DNA of 64,000 bases from Paenibacillus glycanilyticus NBRC 16618 (GTDB lineage Bacteria > Bacillota > Bacilli > Paenibacillales > Paenibacillaceae). The translations under genes were made by a program, and so were the position numbers. Shown piece after piece: positions 35,310-44,614 of the stretch. Each line of letters starts with the position of its first letter. The stretch's first letter is position 1. Under the pieces are notes generated by a model. It made no database searches, was not told where the DNA came from, and was given only the letters and a program-made list of their open reading frames with translations. The stretch is taken from NCBI RefSeq assembly GCF_004000805.1, contig NZ_BILY01000014.1:92982-156981 (forward strand). The letters are read 5' to 3'.

Positions 35310-35669
35310 TTAATATCCAACTTCCACCGACGCATTAACGATGTAGATCAGATCGTTTTTGTCATCCTTGTCCGGCAGTACAACTCCGCTTGTCGTCATC
35401 ATTCCGCCATCCATAATTTCCACCGTAACCTGGCCGTATGGCAATACAGCCTTCACTTGCTCTACGTCAAGAAGCTCCTTGTCGCAAGGCACAGCCAGCT
35501 TGACATGAACCTTCATGTTGTCCAGCGTCCCGCCTGGCAGGACCGAGCGCAGTCCGGGCATCGAATTATGATGGATCGCGTTCTGGACCGCTCTAACCGC
35601 AGCTTTCGTTACGTTCTGGCCGTGCAGATCGCAACCCATTCCGATCTCGATAAAAAATAATTTGTCCAT
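35310..35669 (-). CDS. Lin0512-family protein
   Basis: 119 residues from the ATG after GGAGGGG. It resembles the Lin0512 family of small conserved proteins (IEIGMGCDLHGQNVTKAAVRA, MPGLRSVLPGG, GQVTVEIMDGGMMTTSG, IVNASVEVGY). The role is unknown, and relatives occur beside cyclic-imide-related genes in some bacteria. It lies 14 nt after the DUF3900 stop, probably in one transcript with that gene and NO synthase. Confidence 0.8.
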   Translation of the reverse strand: MDKLFFIEIGMGCDLHGQNVTKAAVRAVQNAIHHNSMPGLRSVLPGGTLDNMKVHVKLAVPCDKELLDVEQVKAVLPYGQVTVEIMDGGMMTTSGVVLPDKDDKNDLIYIVNASVEVGY

Positions 35670-35683
35670 TGACTTCCCCTCCG

Positions 35684-36808
35684 TTACCAAGGTACGTCGT
35701 CATCCTGCGCGGATGACTCCTCTGCATACGGCTGTATAGCCGGTTCTTCTTCCTTGACGTTAGTCCCGATAATCGGCAGGAGCTGTTCCAGATCCGGAGG
35801 CAGGAGCAATTCGACAGGCGAGACCCCTTTCTCGAACTGGAAGGCATCTCCTTCAATAACGGCAACATAACGTCCATTATGTTTAGCAAAATGCAGCGTG
35901 ATTCCGAAGTCGGCCAGCAGCCCCTTAACGGTTACGCCGCCAAGCTTGAACGAAAACGGCAGATCCGGCTTTTGCTCGACAAGCGCAGCCGAAGCGGTGC
36001 TCACCTGCTCATGGGTCCAATATTCTTGAAGCTCGCGCTTCTCGCTGGCGGCCCACACCTCGATCGCATTCTCTTCCTCGCGTCTTTCCGTGCTTTCCGG
36101 CTCAGCCTGCCACTTATCCTCCATGTACTGTTGGACCATGCCCAGCACTTGTTCGCCCATAACCTCGGGAAGCGGCTTTTCGTAAGACACGAACTTCAGG
36201 AAATCCTCGAAATAACGGGCATGCGAAGCCTGATGGATTTTGAGCTCCCAATGGTCAAGCGATCCTTCCTCCGGCATATGCGGATATTGAATCGACTTCA
36301 TCCCCCGTGCGCTGATTGCCATTTCGACATGCGAAATCAAGCTCCGTTCATCGGAAATCCGTGCAATCTTTGGTTCGAAATCGCATTTAAGCAGGAAGAG
36401 GAAAGGTTCGTCGAAATACGTATTCAGCTTAGCCCGCGCAATGATAAAAGCCCCGCCCCGAACGGCCGTCGTATCCATATAAATATGGACCAGCTCGTCG
36501 GCGATACCGATGAAGCGCTCTTTCGAGTCCGCTTCCCGCAAGCGTTGGAACAGGTTGTAGTTCTGGTTGCTCCCCAGCTCGTAACCCGGCTCAACCATGA
36601 AGCGGCCGATTTTCGTTGGCGCATTTTCGGTATTGGGGTTGCGTTCTACTTTTCTTTTGACAATCCGCGTAAATTCCCCGTCGAGAAAACGTTTGATCTC
36701 GCTGTCTTCATAATCGTCTTCCTCCAGCGTTTGAAAATGCTTATACCGCTTCGAGGAAGAGCTGTCCTCGCCATCCGTTACAATAACGAAGAAAGAGAGA
36801 TATTCCAT
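35684..36808 (-). CDS. DUF3900 protein
   Basis: About 374 residues resembling the Bacillales DUF3900 family, of unknown function. It is a soluble protein with YLSFFVIVTDGEDSSSSKRY at the start and an acidic tail ending DDDVPW. A GTG at 36818-36820 is an alternative start. No membrane segment or catalytic signature is visible. It starts about 40 nt after the NO synthase gene and is followed by the Lin0512 gene, which suggests a three-gene unit. Confidence 0.75.
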   Translation of the reverse strand: MEYLSFFVIVTDGEDSSSSKRYKHFQTLEEDDYEDSEIKRFLDGEFTRIVKRKVERNPNTENAPTKIGRFMVEPGYELGSNQNYNLFQRLREADSKERFIGIADELVHIYMDTTAVRGGAFIIARAKLNTYFDEPFLFLLKCDFEPKIARISDERSLISHVEMAISARGMKSIQYPHMPEEGSLDHWELKIHQASHARYFEDFLKFVSYEKPLPEVMGEQVLGMVQQYMEDKWQAEPESTERREEENAIEVWAASEKRELQEYWTHEQVSTASAALVEQKPDLPFSFKLGGVTVKGLLADFGITLHFAKHNGRYVAVIEGDAFQFEKGVSPVELLLPPDLEQLLPIIGTNVKEEEPAIQPYAEESSAQDDDVPW

Positions 36809-36850
36809 TCTGAAATCCACTTTTTAGTTTTCCCCCATGACCTTGGCTTA

Positions 36851-37945
36851 TTAATTATTCCGGGTATAAGGAGCCTTCTGATAACCGTAAGCCGGCTTTA
36901 GCTCCGTATTGTCAAACCCGCGATGCCATACCGGCGTCGTAGAAGGCGACATCGGCGGGATGAGCCAGGACCATCGGCCGGTCAGCGGCCTGTCGTTATT
37001 TTGCTCCTGCTGGGCGAACCGCATGAACTGCTCCGAGGCCGTATGATGGTCCACAATGCTCACGCCGTGCTTTTTGAAGGAGTGAATAACCGCGACGTTC
37101 AGCTCGACCAGCGCACGATCCTTCCATAACGATGTATTGGTCGACATATCCAGCCCCATCAGCCGGGCAACCTCAGGAAGCTTGTTGTAGCGGTTGAAGT
37201 CGGCCAGATTGCGCGCCCCGATCTCCGTCCCCATATACCAGCCGTTGAACGGTGCGGCCGTGTATGTGATACCGCCGATCTCCAGCTTCATATCCGAAAT
37301 GAAAGGAACCGCGTACCATTTCAGAGCCAGCTCTTCAAATCGTTCAATTTCGGGATGAGACAACGGTACTTCCTTCACTAGTCCTTCCGGATGCTCGTAC
37401 CATCTTGGAGGATCGTCATTCACCTGAATGACAAGCGGCAGCACGTCATACGCGGTTCCCGCCCCTTTCCAGCCCAAATCCGTGCACACCCGGGTAAATT
37501 CCAAAGATGCCGGATCCCCCAGTATTCCGCTTCCCGTATCGTAACCTGCATATCGTACAAGCTGATGGTTCCAAATCCGGATCTGCCGATCTCCGAATTG
37601 CGGCGCGAATACCGTAATAGCGGGACGGATACGTCCTTCGTTTGTCGCATATTTAATATGGTTAAATACCTGTTCCGCTATTTGATCGGCATCCTTTAAA
37701 GAACGCGCATCGATCACTTCAAGCGATTGCCAGAATAACCGGCCTATACAACGGTTGCTGTTCCGCCAGGCCATCCTCGCTCCATGCCGAAGCTCCTCCA
37801 ACGTATGTACATAGTAGCCCTTGCTCTCAATCGACTGCTCGATTTCCTTCAGACGGTCCAATGCTTCCGATTCCGTCTTGCCCAGCTCACTGTAACAATT
37901 GGCGATAAACGGCTCCGCCTCTTTATATAATTCTGTTGCAATCAT
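36851..37945 (-). CDS. nos: Bacterial nitric oxide synthase oxygenase
   Basis: 364 residues. It makes NO and citrulline from arginine using haem and a pterin, with electrons from a general reductase because no reductase domain is attached. The haem ligand is C66 in [10 protein letters not shown]. The arginine-binding segment is [11 protein letters not shown], and the C-terminus contains [19 protein letters not shown]. The length fits the Bacillus enzymes, where NO protects against oxidative stress and antibiotics. Downstream lie DUF3900 and Lin0512 genes. Confidence 0.95.
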   Translation of the reverse strand: MIATELYKEAEPFIANCYSELGKTESEALDRLKEIEQSIESKGYYVHTLEELRHGARMAWRNSNRCIGRLFWQSLEVIDARSLKDADQIAEQVFNHIKYATNEGRIRPAITVFAPQFGDRQIRIWNHQLVRYAGYDTGSGILGDPASLEFTRVCTDLGWKGAGTAYDVLPLVIQVNDDPPRWYEHPEGLVKEVPLSHPEIERFEELALKWYAVPFISDMKLEIGGITYTAAPFNGWYMGTEIGARNLADFNRYNKLPEVARLMGLDMSTNTSLWKDRALVELNVAVIHSFKKHGVSIVDHHTASEQFMRFAQQEQNNDRPLTGRWSWLIPPMSPSTTPVWHRGFDNTELKPAYGYQKAPYTRNN

Positions 37946-38085
37946 GCTCGCACCTGCTCTCTATCCAACAACTTTCTTCTTACGATAACGTATTTTGAAG
38001 GAGCATGCCACTTTGCCGCTAGCGAAAAAGGGGCGTTCACTTATTGTTCATGGTTTTATTTAACCGGCTTGTCACAATTGCGTTA

Positions 38086-38180
38086 GTAAGCATCATCTCA
38101 AAAGAAAATCGCCCTTTCCCTATGGGCAAGTAGAAGCTGTTGAAAGCTTTCCTGCCTCTAAGGGAAATAGGCGATTTCAT
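38086..38180. repeat. GTAAGCAT linker and large hairpin, also a terminator
   Basis: GTAAGCAT (38086-38093) and AAAAGAAA lead into a hairpin: AAATCGCC with GGCGATTT (38106-38113 and 38170-38177) and TTTCCC with GGGAAA, around a 40-nt loop. Read on the minus strand, the hairpin follows the bdbC stop and is itself followed by TTTTCTTTTG, so it can terminate bdbCD. The linker resembles that of the array at 19001-19191. The remaining sequence (37946-38085) has no gene I can support. Confidence 0.65.
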
Positions 38181-38187
38181 TTTTTCA

Positions 38188-38634
38188 TTACTCGCTTTTT
38201 TGGCGGCCAAGCACCAGAAGAACGGTAATTAAAATAAAAGCGGTCAAGGCCATCAGCGGGATGGTGATGAAGCCCAGCCAGTTCAGATAATCATAGTTGC
38301 ATGGAATACCCGAGCGGCATGGCATCATATCGCCCACCTTCGGAAACCAGATTTCGAAATTGTGATAGATCGAGATCAGCATTCCGATGATGCTCAGCGG
38401 CAGAACATAACCGATGATGCGGCGGTCGCCGCGATAAGCCGCGATTCCAAGCAGAATGACCTGCGGGTACATGAAAATTCGCTGGTACCAGCACAGATCG
38501 CAAGGTATAAAGCCGCGGATTTCGCTAAAATACAAGGACCCGCCGGTAGCGACTAGAGCGACAAGCCAAGCCAAATATAAACCATATCGCTGAAACCAGC
38601 TTTCATAGATTTCGGATTCGGTTGTCGTTGTCAA
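38188..38634 (-). CDS. bdbC: DsbB-like thiol oxidoreductase (BdbC)
   Basis: A 148-residue membrane protein with four helices and two Cys pairs: C45/C48 in CDLCWYQR and C106/C112 in MPCRSGIPC. It reoxidises the extracellular thiol oxidase BdbD and passes electrons to quinone. It lies 5 nt after the bdbD stop. In B. subtilis BdbCD is needed for competence proteins; here the substrate is unknown. Downstream sits a large hairpin terminator. Confidence 0.92.
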   Translation of the reverse strand: MTTTTESEIYESWFQRYGLYLAWLVALVATGGSLYFSEIRGFIPCDLCWYQRIFMYPQVILLGIAAYRGDRRIIGYVLPLSIIGMLISIYHNFEIWFPKVGDMMPCRSGIPCNYDYLNWLGFITIPLMALTAFILITVLLVLGRQKSE

Positions 38635-38639
38635 GTTCC

Positions 38640-39380
38640 CTACCCCTTATTCACAGCTTCGTCGATTGCCGCTTTGATACTCGCGTAATCAAGGTTGCCG
38701 GCATATTGGACGCCGTTAATAAAGAGCGTTGGCGTACCCGTTACATTAAGCGGGCCTACTTTCGCGTTGTCTTTGTTCACTTCGCTTTGATACGTTTTAT
38801 CGTCGATATCCTTCTTCAGCTTGTCGAAGTCAAGCGTAAGCTTCGCGTCCTTCGCGAGCTGAACAAGGTAGTCCGAGGTTGCCCATTTGGTCTTCTCGTC
38901 CTTTTGATTATTATAGATCGTTTTGTAATACGTCCAGAACGCTTCGTCGCCGGCTTGCTGCTGCACTGCTTCGGCAGCCAATGCCGCTGTTGTTGAGTCG
39001 GGACCGATAAAGGTATAGTTCGCGAAATACAAAGCTGCTTTGCCCGTATCGATAAAGTCTTTCTCCAGCTGCGGTTCTACGTTTTGCGCAAAATACTGGC
39101 AAACCGGGCATTTGTAGTCGCCGAACTCGACGATTTTGACCGGAGCCTCCGCATTCCCCTTAACCGGAAATCCCGTATAATCGATATCGTATACCTTGTT
39201 TGCAAGATCAGCCTGCTGATTGGATTGATGATTAATACCTAAAATGATAACTACGATTACGGCTACGATCGCCAGCGTCAAAACAATAAGCGATTTATTG
39301 GATTGCTTCTTTACCGGCTGCTTGTAAGTGCCTTGTCTTGGCCGCTGCTGCTTGGCCTTTGCTTTTGCTTGAGTGCCCAA
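38640..39380 (-). CDS. bdbD: DsbA-like membrane-anchored thiol oxidase (BdbD)
   Basis: 246 residues if started at TTG 39378-39380, which follows GGGGAGG by 11 nt. The basic N-terminal tail (about 28 residues) precedes a membrane anchor (LIVLTLAIVAVIVVIILGI) and an extracellular thioredoxin domain with CPVC (C91 and C94). The late VTGTPTLFINGVQYAG holds the cis-proline loop. The frame extends further to 39530, but that part overlaps the promoter and leader hairpin, so it is rejected. It forms a two-gene operon with bdbC. Confidence 0.9.
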   Translation of the reverse strand: MGTQAKAKAKQQRPRQGTYKQPVKKQSNKSLIVLTLAIVAVIVVIILGINHQSNQQADLANKVYDIDYTGFPVKGNAEAPVKIVEFGDYKCPVCQYFAQNVEPQLEKDFIDTGKAALYFANYTFIGPDSTTAALAAEAVQQQAGDEAFWTYYKTIYNNQKDEKTKWATSDYLVQLAKDAKLTLDFDKLKKDIDDKTYQSEVNKDNAKVGPLNVTGTPTLFINGVQYAGNLDYASIKAAIDEAVNKG

Positions 39381-39430
39381 ACTTGTCCATTCCTCCCCGG
39401 CATTTGAATAATGTCGCTTGGCCGTATCCA

Positions 39431-39460
39431 GCGCCAGGCACAATTTCCAGTGCCTGGCGC
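39431..39460. other. 11-bp hairpin in the bdbD leader
   Basis: GCGCCAGGCAC and its exact complement GTGCCTGGCGC are separated by 8 nt. It lies about 26 nt after the promoter and 50 nt before the bdbD start. There is no U run, so it is not a simple terminator. It may stabilise the mRNA or regulate it. Confidence 0.7.
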
Positions 39461-39485
39461 CGATGATGGGCCTGTACTTGTGACC

Positions 39486-39514
39486 AGTGTAGTTACAACG
39501 GGCTTTAATGTCAA
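39486..39514 (-). promoter_or_regulatory. Sigma-A type promoter of bdbDC
   Basis: TTGACA (complement of 39509-39514) and TACACT (complement of 39486-39491) are exactly 17 nt apart. It lies upstream of the leader hairpin and about 105 nt before the bdbD start. Confidence 0.75.
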
Positions 39515-39556
39515 TAACTAGCTGTGACATGACGAAATACTGTCATATTTATTCGG

Positions 39557-41638
39557 CTAATCTTCGTTAATTAATGTCGTTAAAGAATCACGGTGCAGCA
39601 GCTTCAGCTTATGAAGAGCACGCGTGCAGCCTACATACAAAAGCTTAGCGTCATCCTGCGTATACATATCGGCTCCGGCGTCCGCAATGAGTACCGCGTC
39701 GAACTCCAGCCCCTTCGACAAATAGACCGGCACAACCGATAGCCCCCCGCCGTACTCCGGCTGCTTGCTCTGTACCAGCGACGCCTCGAGCCCTTCGCTA
39801 ATCAGATAATCATGCAGCTCCGCGCATTGCTCCGCGGTACGGCCGATAACCGAAATCGTCTGGAACTGGCCGTCAGCCTGCCACTTACGGACGGACTGCG
39901 CAATCTGCTTCTGCCATGCGGCTTGGTCCGCCTGCACAACCTCAACCGGGTCTCCGCTCCGGAACACCGGCACCGCCGGTTTTACGCCGCCGCCCATCGC
40001 GCCTAGAATTCGGTTCGCGAATTCGATGATTTCCATGGTCGAACGATAGCTGCGGTTCAGCTCGAAAAAGCCGGTCTGTTCCTCGTTAAAGAGCTGGATC
40101 AGCTCCGTCCAGCTGTTAATTCCTGCGTATGCGTGAATGCCTTGCTGAAGATCGCCCAGTACCGTCATCGACGGCGTTCGTTGGCAAAGCTTCAGGGCTT
40201 CCAGCTGGAATGGCGAGTAATCCTGCGCCTCGTCAATAACGATATGATCGTAAGCCGGGATCTTTAATCCATACAGCCGCAAATGAATGTAGACTAACGG
40301 TGCCAGATCCTCCGCTTCAACCACGCCATCCTTCAACGCGGCGGCCGTAGCTGCCGCGATATCCTTCGGAATGACAGACACGGCTTGCTTGCCTTGGAAT
40401 AAAGCCGTATATAGCTGCGGTGCCGTGTAAGATGGGATCTTTTTCGCAAAGGCAGTGAGCTTGGTCTGCGCTTTGGCGCGCAGCTTCTTATCCACAACCT
40501 TGCGCAGCTTAAGCTCCGATTCATACCAGCGGCGGATGCGGTTCACGAGCCGTTCGCGCTTTTGCATCAAAGTCTCGTCGCCGTAATCCGTCTCGTACCA
40601 TTCCTTCATTTGCTCCGGCTGCAGCACAAGACCTGGCAGCGGTTCAAACGGAATAACCGGAACGATCCGCTGTGCCAGCTCTTCTATCCGGGAATCGATC
40701 GCTTCTTTGAAGGCAAGCGAGCCTTTGATCCGGCCTGGCGCATTTGCCATCTCAACCGCCGAACGATGCTGCTCGAACCAGTAAGCCAAGGCATCCGATG
40801 CGCTTCTCAGCTTCACCTCATGCCCTAACAGCTCAAGCGACCAGTCCGCAAACGTCGTCTGCAAAATATCGCCTACGCCAAGCTCGGGAAGAACGCCAGA
40901 AATGTAATCCAGGAACATTCGGTTGGGAGCGAATATAATCATTCGTTCCGCTTTTACCCGATCCGCGTATTGATAAAGAAGAAACGCTAGTCTATGAAGG
41001 GCCACTGTCGTTTTACCGCTTCCCGCTACCCCTTGTATGAACAACGCTTTGCTCCGTTCGGAACGGATAATCCGGTCCTGTTCATGCTGGATCGTTGAGA
41101 CGATATCCCGCAATTTGTTATCTTTGTTCTCGCCCAAGCGGTATAATAGGAATTCATCCGTTACGGACTCTTCTTCCTTCCCGCGCACGTAACTGTCAAC
41201 CATGCGGACAAGCTCGCCCTGCCGCACCATAAAATTGCGCTTCAGATGCACATAGCCTTCGATATCGCCTTCCGGCGCCGTGTACGTAGCCGCATCCTCC
41301 CCGCCCGTAAAAGAATAGAACAAGCTGGCGACCGGCGCGCGCCAATCGATAACAAGCAACTCGTTGCTGCCTTGCTTGGCAACGCCTGCCTTGCCGATAT
41401 ACAGCGGCTTCTTCTCGCCTTCCGGCAGCTCCTCGAAATCAATCCGCCCGAAATAAGGCTCGCGGAATGCAACCTCCAGACGCTGTTTGCGCTCCTCGCG
41501 CTGCAGATCGAGCATCTGCTCCGTAAAATCGTCGCCCGTATAACGGGGACCAATGCCTGCCAGCTGACTCTTGATATCGTCGAGCGACCGAGCCAGCCTT
41601 TCTTGTTCTTCTTGATAGGCACTTTGAACCGTGGTCAT
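39557..41638 (-). CDS. helD: HelD-like UvrD-family helicase (RNA polymerase recycling factor)
   Basis: 693 residues of superfamily 1. Walker A is GVAGSGKTTVALHRL near 205, the Walker B region is HIVIDEAQDYSPFQ near 460, and later motifs include ELNRSYRSTMEI and LSKGLEFDAVLIADA. The N-terminal coiled-coil arm (EEQERLARSLDDIKSQL) is typical of HelD, which removes stalled RNA polymerase. It is shorter than B. subtilis HelD (774). The AGGAGG site directly abuts a hairpin repeat at 41654-41730. Confidence 0.9.
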   Translation of the reverse strand: MTTVQSAYQEEQERLARSLDDIKSQLAGIGPRYTGDDFTEQMLDLQREERKQRLEVAFREPYFGRIDFEELPEGEKKPLYIGKAGVAKQGSNELLVIDWRAPVASLFYSFTGGEDAATYTAPEGDIEGYVHLKRNFMVRQGELVRMVDSYVRGKEEESVTDEFLLYRLGENKDNKLRDIVSTIQHEQDRIIRSERSKALFIQGVAGSGKTTVALHRLAFLLYQYADRVKAERMIIFAPNRMFLDYISGVLPELGVGDILQTTFADWSLELLGHEVKLRSASDALAYWFEQHRSAVEMANAPGRIKGSLAFKEAIDSRIEELAQRIVPVIPFEPLPGLVLQPEQMKEWYETDYGDETLMQKRERLVNRIRRWYESELKLRKVVDKKLRAKAQTKLTAFAKKIPSYTAPQLYTALFQGKQAVSVIPKDIAAATAAALKDGVVEAEDLAPLVYIHLRLYGLKIPAYDHIVIDEAQDYSPFQLEALKLCQRTPSMTVLGDLQQGIHAYAGINSWTELIQLFNEEQTGFFELNRSYRSTMEIIEFANRILGAMGGGVKPAVPVFRSGDPVEVVQADQAAWQKQIAQSVRKWQADGQFQTISVIGRTAEQCAELHDYLISEGLEASLVQSKQPEYGGGLSVVPVYLSKGLEFDAVLIADAGADMYTQDDAKLLYVGCTRALHKLKLLHRDSLTTLINED

Positions 41639-41653
41639 TGTCAGTTACCTCCT

Positions 41654-41730
41654 AAAAAGAATGAACTGCACAGTTGACTTCCATATAGTCAACTGCTGTG
41701 ATTCTTAGCCCGTAAGCATGGACTAAGAAT
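41654..41730. repeat. Hairpin repeat with GTAAGCAT linker abutting the helD binding site
   Basis: AAAAAGAAT leads into CAGTTGACT (41671-41679), paired with AGTCAACTG (41687-41695). ATTCTTAG (41701-41708) then pairs with CTAAGAAT (41723-41730) around a loop containing CGTAAGCAT. The layout is the same as one unit of the array at 19001-19191, though the stem sequence differs. Confidence 0.7.
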
Positions 41731-41780
41731 GATGTTGGTTTGCAAAAAACGAATAACCAATATACCACAGGACAAATGCC

Positions 41781-42071
41781 TTAAGCAACGAAATTGAAAT
41801 TCATCCCGATCAATCCCGCTAAATAGTAAATCACGACAAGGTTAAAAATGAACAACAACGGAATTCCGACCCGGAAAGAGGCATGCTTCGTTTTGTGCCT
41901 CCATGCCTGCATGCCTATCCAGGCCCCTAAAGCTCCGCCGATTGCGCTTACTCCAAACAGCCTTTTTTCCGGAATGCGCCTCTTCTTGCGTCTAGCATAG
42001 CTTTTGTCCATTCCCATCATCGCAAACGCGATTATATTAACGACAAGCAAATAAATAATCAACAGGATCAT
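41781..42071 (-). CDS. DUF1294 membrane protein
   Basis: 96 residues with two or three hydrophobic segments and the DUF1294 pattern MGMDKSYARRKKRRIPEKRLF, then GGALGAWIGMQAWRHKTKHASF. The function is unknown. The ATG at 42069-42071 follows AGGAAGGGG at good spacing; the longer form is unlikely. It lies 25 nt after the hrpB stop on the same strand and may be co-transcribed. Confidence 0.85.
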   Translation of the reverse strand: MILLIIYLLVVNIIAFAMMGMDKSYARRKKRRIPEKRLFGVSAIGGALGAWIGMQAWRHKTKHASFRVGIPLLFIFNLVVIYYLAGLIGMNFNFVA

Positions 42072-42096
42072 GCTCGTATCCCCTTCCTGCAATCGA

Positions 42097-44589
42097 TTAC
42101 GTACGCGGCTTTACCCGGTTCGTTGGCTGCGCCGCATACGGATCATCCGGCCAATAATGCTTCGGATACCGTCCTTTCAAGTCTTTTTTCACTTCGAAAT
42201 AGGCTTCGTTCCAGAAGCTTCTTAAATCTCTGGTCACCTGCACCGGCCTTTGGGAAGGCGATAACAGATGAAGCGTCAATGGCAGCCTTCCCCCAGCGAG
42301 GCGCGGCGTCTCCCGCAGCCCGAACAGCTCCTGAAGCCTTACGGCTATGAAAGGCGCGTCCGGATCGCTGTAATCAATCGGAATCCGCGAGCCGCTAGGC
42401 ACCGTCATATGCGTAGGCACCTGCTCGTCAAGCTCCTGCCGCTGCCCCCAAGTCAGCAGCCCTTCCAGCAGCTGCACCATGTTAAGACGCTGCAAATCCG
42501 ATTTGTTCTTCATGCCGTACAGATGCGGAAGCAGCCAATCGTGAACGGTAGCAAGCAGCACAGCTTCGGATACATCCGGCCATCCGCTGTTATGATGCGC
42601 CATCAGCTGCATTCTCGCCTGCAATTGCCTTGCGGCCTTCGACATCGAGAGCAGACCAAGACCAGCGCTTGCAATGCCGTCAGCCAGCGCTGCAGCAATC
42701 AACTCAGGCGCTGGCTGCTGAATTGGCGTTTCCTTTAATATAATCGAGCCAAGCCGTATGCGTCTTCGTGCGCGCACCGCTTGCGCTCCGGGATCCCATT
42801 CCACGCTCTCTTCCGCTTGGAACTGTTCACCGGCTGCGTGCTCGAGCATATCTAGATCCAGCTCGGCTGCAAGGCGTACGCGGCTTTCGCTGCCCGCATC
42901 GTCAAGCTCCGCTGCAGCCAAGAAGGCAGACCGCGACAAGGGCTGAAGCTCCGGCAGCGCAGCACCGCGGCCATTCGCGAGCAAATAACGGCCATCCGCC
43001 CGTTTTTGCGCGATCCGGTCCGGGTAAGCCAAAGCAATCAGCAGACCCGCATAGGAGGTACCCTTCCAATCCCGTTTGCCTTGATCCTCCTGCTCCTTAG
43101 CTTTCACCATCTGCCGCCACTGCTTGGCTTGTGCTTTAATCCGCTGCACGGCTCCGCGGTCAGCCTCCAGTCTACCGCCTGCTCCGTGCAGAGCCTCAAG
43201 CCGAAGCGATACATCGACATTCCGCTCCTGCGGCAATAAATCACGCTCGCTAAGCAAACCAGCCAGCTCGCATGCTTCATCTAACAGATTCAGTTCTTCT
43301 GCCTTAAGCAGCATAAAACCCAGCCTTGGATGAAGGCCAAGCTTCGCCATTCTCGCCCCCCGGCTTGTTATTCGGCCATCCGCATCAAGAGCCTGGAGCA
43401 GCTTCAAGAGCTCAAGCGCTTGACGGTAGGCTGCCTGCGGGGGAGCGTCCAGCCACATCAATTCGCCCGGATCGTCGGTTCCCCATGCAGACAGCTCCAG
43501 AGCAAGCGGAGCCAAATCCGCTTCAAGCAGCTCCGGCGTGTTATGCGGCGGTAAATAAGGATGCTCCTGTTCCGTCCACAGCCGGTAGCAGACGCCAGGC
43601 GCAAGCCGTCCTGCCCGGCCTCTGCGTTGGTCGGCCGAGGCTTGCGAGACAGGCACTGTCTCCAGGCGTGTCATCCCGGTGCGGGGAGAAAACTTCGGAA
43701 CCCTCATCAGTCCGCAATCCACAACGATACGAATCCCTTCGACGGTTAAGCTGGATTCCGCAATGGAGGTGGCCAATACCACCTTGCGTTCTCCGGGTTT
43801 GCAGGGAGCAACAGCCGCATCCTGCGCTTCCAGCGGAAGATTGCCATGAAGCTCAGCGATTCGGATCGATGAAGCTAGTCCGGATTGCGCAAGAAGGCCT
43901 GCCGTTCGCCTGATCTCTCCTGCGCCGGGCAGGAACACTAGGACGTCGCCCTCATGTTCCCGAATAGCTTCCACTATAGTGGAAGCAACTAGCGTTTCAA
44001 TCCTGCCTTCTACCCTCGTACTACGGTAGACGGTCTCAACCGGAAAGACGCGCCCGCTGCTTTGGATCACAGGTGCCCCGCCAAGCAATTCTGCGACAGG
44101 CTCCGCGTCAAGCGTGGCTGACATAACGAGAAGGCGAAGCTCCTCCCTCAGCAGCGACTGGGACTGCAGGGTTAACGCCAGGCCAAGATCCCCATGAAGG
44201 TGGCGTTCGTGAAATTCGTCGAATAGAACCGCCCCAACCTGTTCAAGCGCCTGATCCTCTTGCAGCATGCGGGTCAGTACGCCTTCCGTGACCACTTCGA
44301 TTTTCGTTTTTGCGCTTACCTTCGTATCCAGCCTTACACGGTAGCCGACAGTCTCTCCGACTTGTTCCCCCAATGTGGTTGCCATATATTTGGCTGCGGA
44401 TCGCGCGGCAAGCCGGCGCGGTTCCAGCATCACGATTTTCCGGCCGTTCAGCCATTTCTCTTGAAGAAGCGCCAGTGGAACCCGGGTTGTCTTGCCGGCT
44501 CCGGGCTCTGCGACAAGCACCGCGTTTGTTCCGTCCCGCAAGGCTTGCAGCAGCTCCGGCAGTACGGCATCAATAGGCAGTTGCTTCAT
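42097..44589 (-). CDS. hrpB: HrpB-type ATP-dependent DEAH helicase
   Basis: An 830-residue superfamily 2 helicase. Walker A is VAEPGAGKTTRVPLAL near residue 30, the DExH box is FDEFHERHL near 125, and motif VI is QRRGRAGR near 320. HA2 and HrpB-specific C-terminal domains follow, ending in the family signature LRSFWNEAYFEVKKDLKGRYPKHYWPDDPY (cut here in description: SFWNEAY to YWPDDP). The cellular role of HrpB remains poorly defined. It heads a probable pair with the DUF1294 gene. Confidence 0.92.
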   Translation of the reverse strand: MKQLPIDAVLPELLQALRDGTNAVLVAEPGAGKTTRVPLALLQEKWLNGRKIVMLEPRRLAARSAAKYMATTLGEQVGETVGYRVRLDTKVSAKTKIEVVTEGVLTRMLQEDQALEQVGAVLFDEFHERHLHGDLGLALTLQSQSLLREELRLLVMSATLDAEPVAELLGGAPVIQSSGRVFPVETVYRSTRVEGRIETLVASTIVEAIREHEGDVLVFLPGAGEIRRTAGLLAQSGLASSIRIAELHGNLPLEAQDAAVAPCKPGERKVVLATSIAESSLTVEGIRIVVDCGLMRVPKFSPRTGMTRLETVPVSQASADQRRGRAGRLAPGVCYRLWTEQEHPYLPPHNTPELLEADLAPLALELSAWGTDDPGELMWLDAPPQAAYRQALELLKLLQALDADGRITSRGARMAKLGLHPRLGFMLLKAEELNLLDEACELAGLLSERDLLPQERNVDVSLRLEALHGAGGRLEADRGAVQRIKAQAKQWRQMVKAKEQEDQGKRDWKGTSYAGLLIALAYPDRIAQKRADGRYLLANGRGAALPELQPLSRSAFLAAAELDDAGSESRVRLAAELDLDMLEHAAGEQFQAEESVEWDPGAQAVRARRRIRLGSIILKETPIQQPAPELIAAALADGIASAGLGLLSMSKAARQLQARMQLMAHHNSGWPDVSEAVLLATVHDWLLPHLYGMKNKSDLQRLNMVQLLEGLLTWGQRQELDEQVPTHMTVPSGSRIPIDYSDPDAPFIAVRLQELFGLRETPRLAGGRLPLTLHLLSPSQRPVQVTRDLRSFWNEAYFEVKKDLKGRYPKHYWPDDPYAAQPTNRVKPRT

Positions 44590-44614
44590 AAGTTACACAT
44601 TCCCCCGCTTTTAT

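Noticed and set aside
35879..36901. Plus-strand open frame of 340 codons
   Set aside because: Antisense shadow of the DUF3900 gene with no family match or binding site.
39381..39530. Longer form of BdbD
   Set aside because: The extension spans the promoter and leader hairpin and encodes no recognisable signal; TTG 39380 has the AGG-type site.
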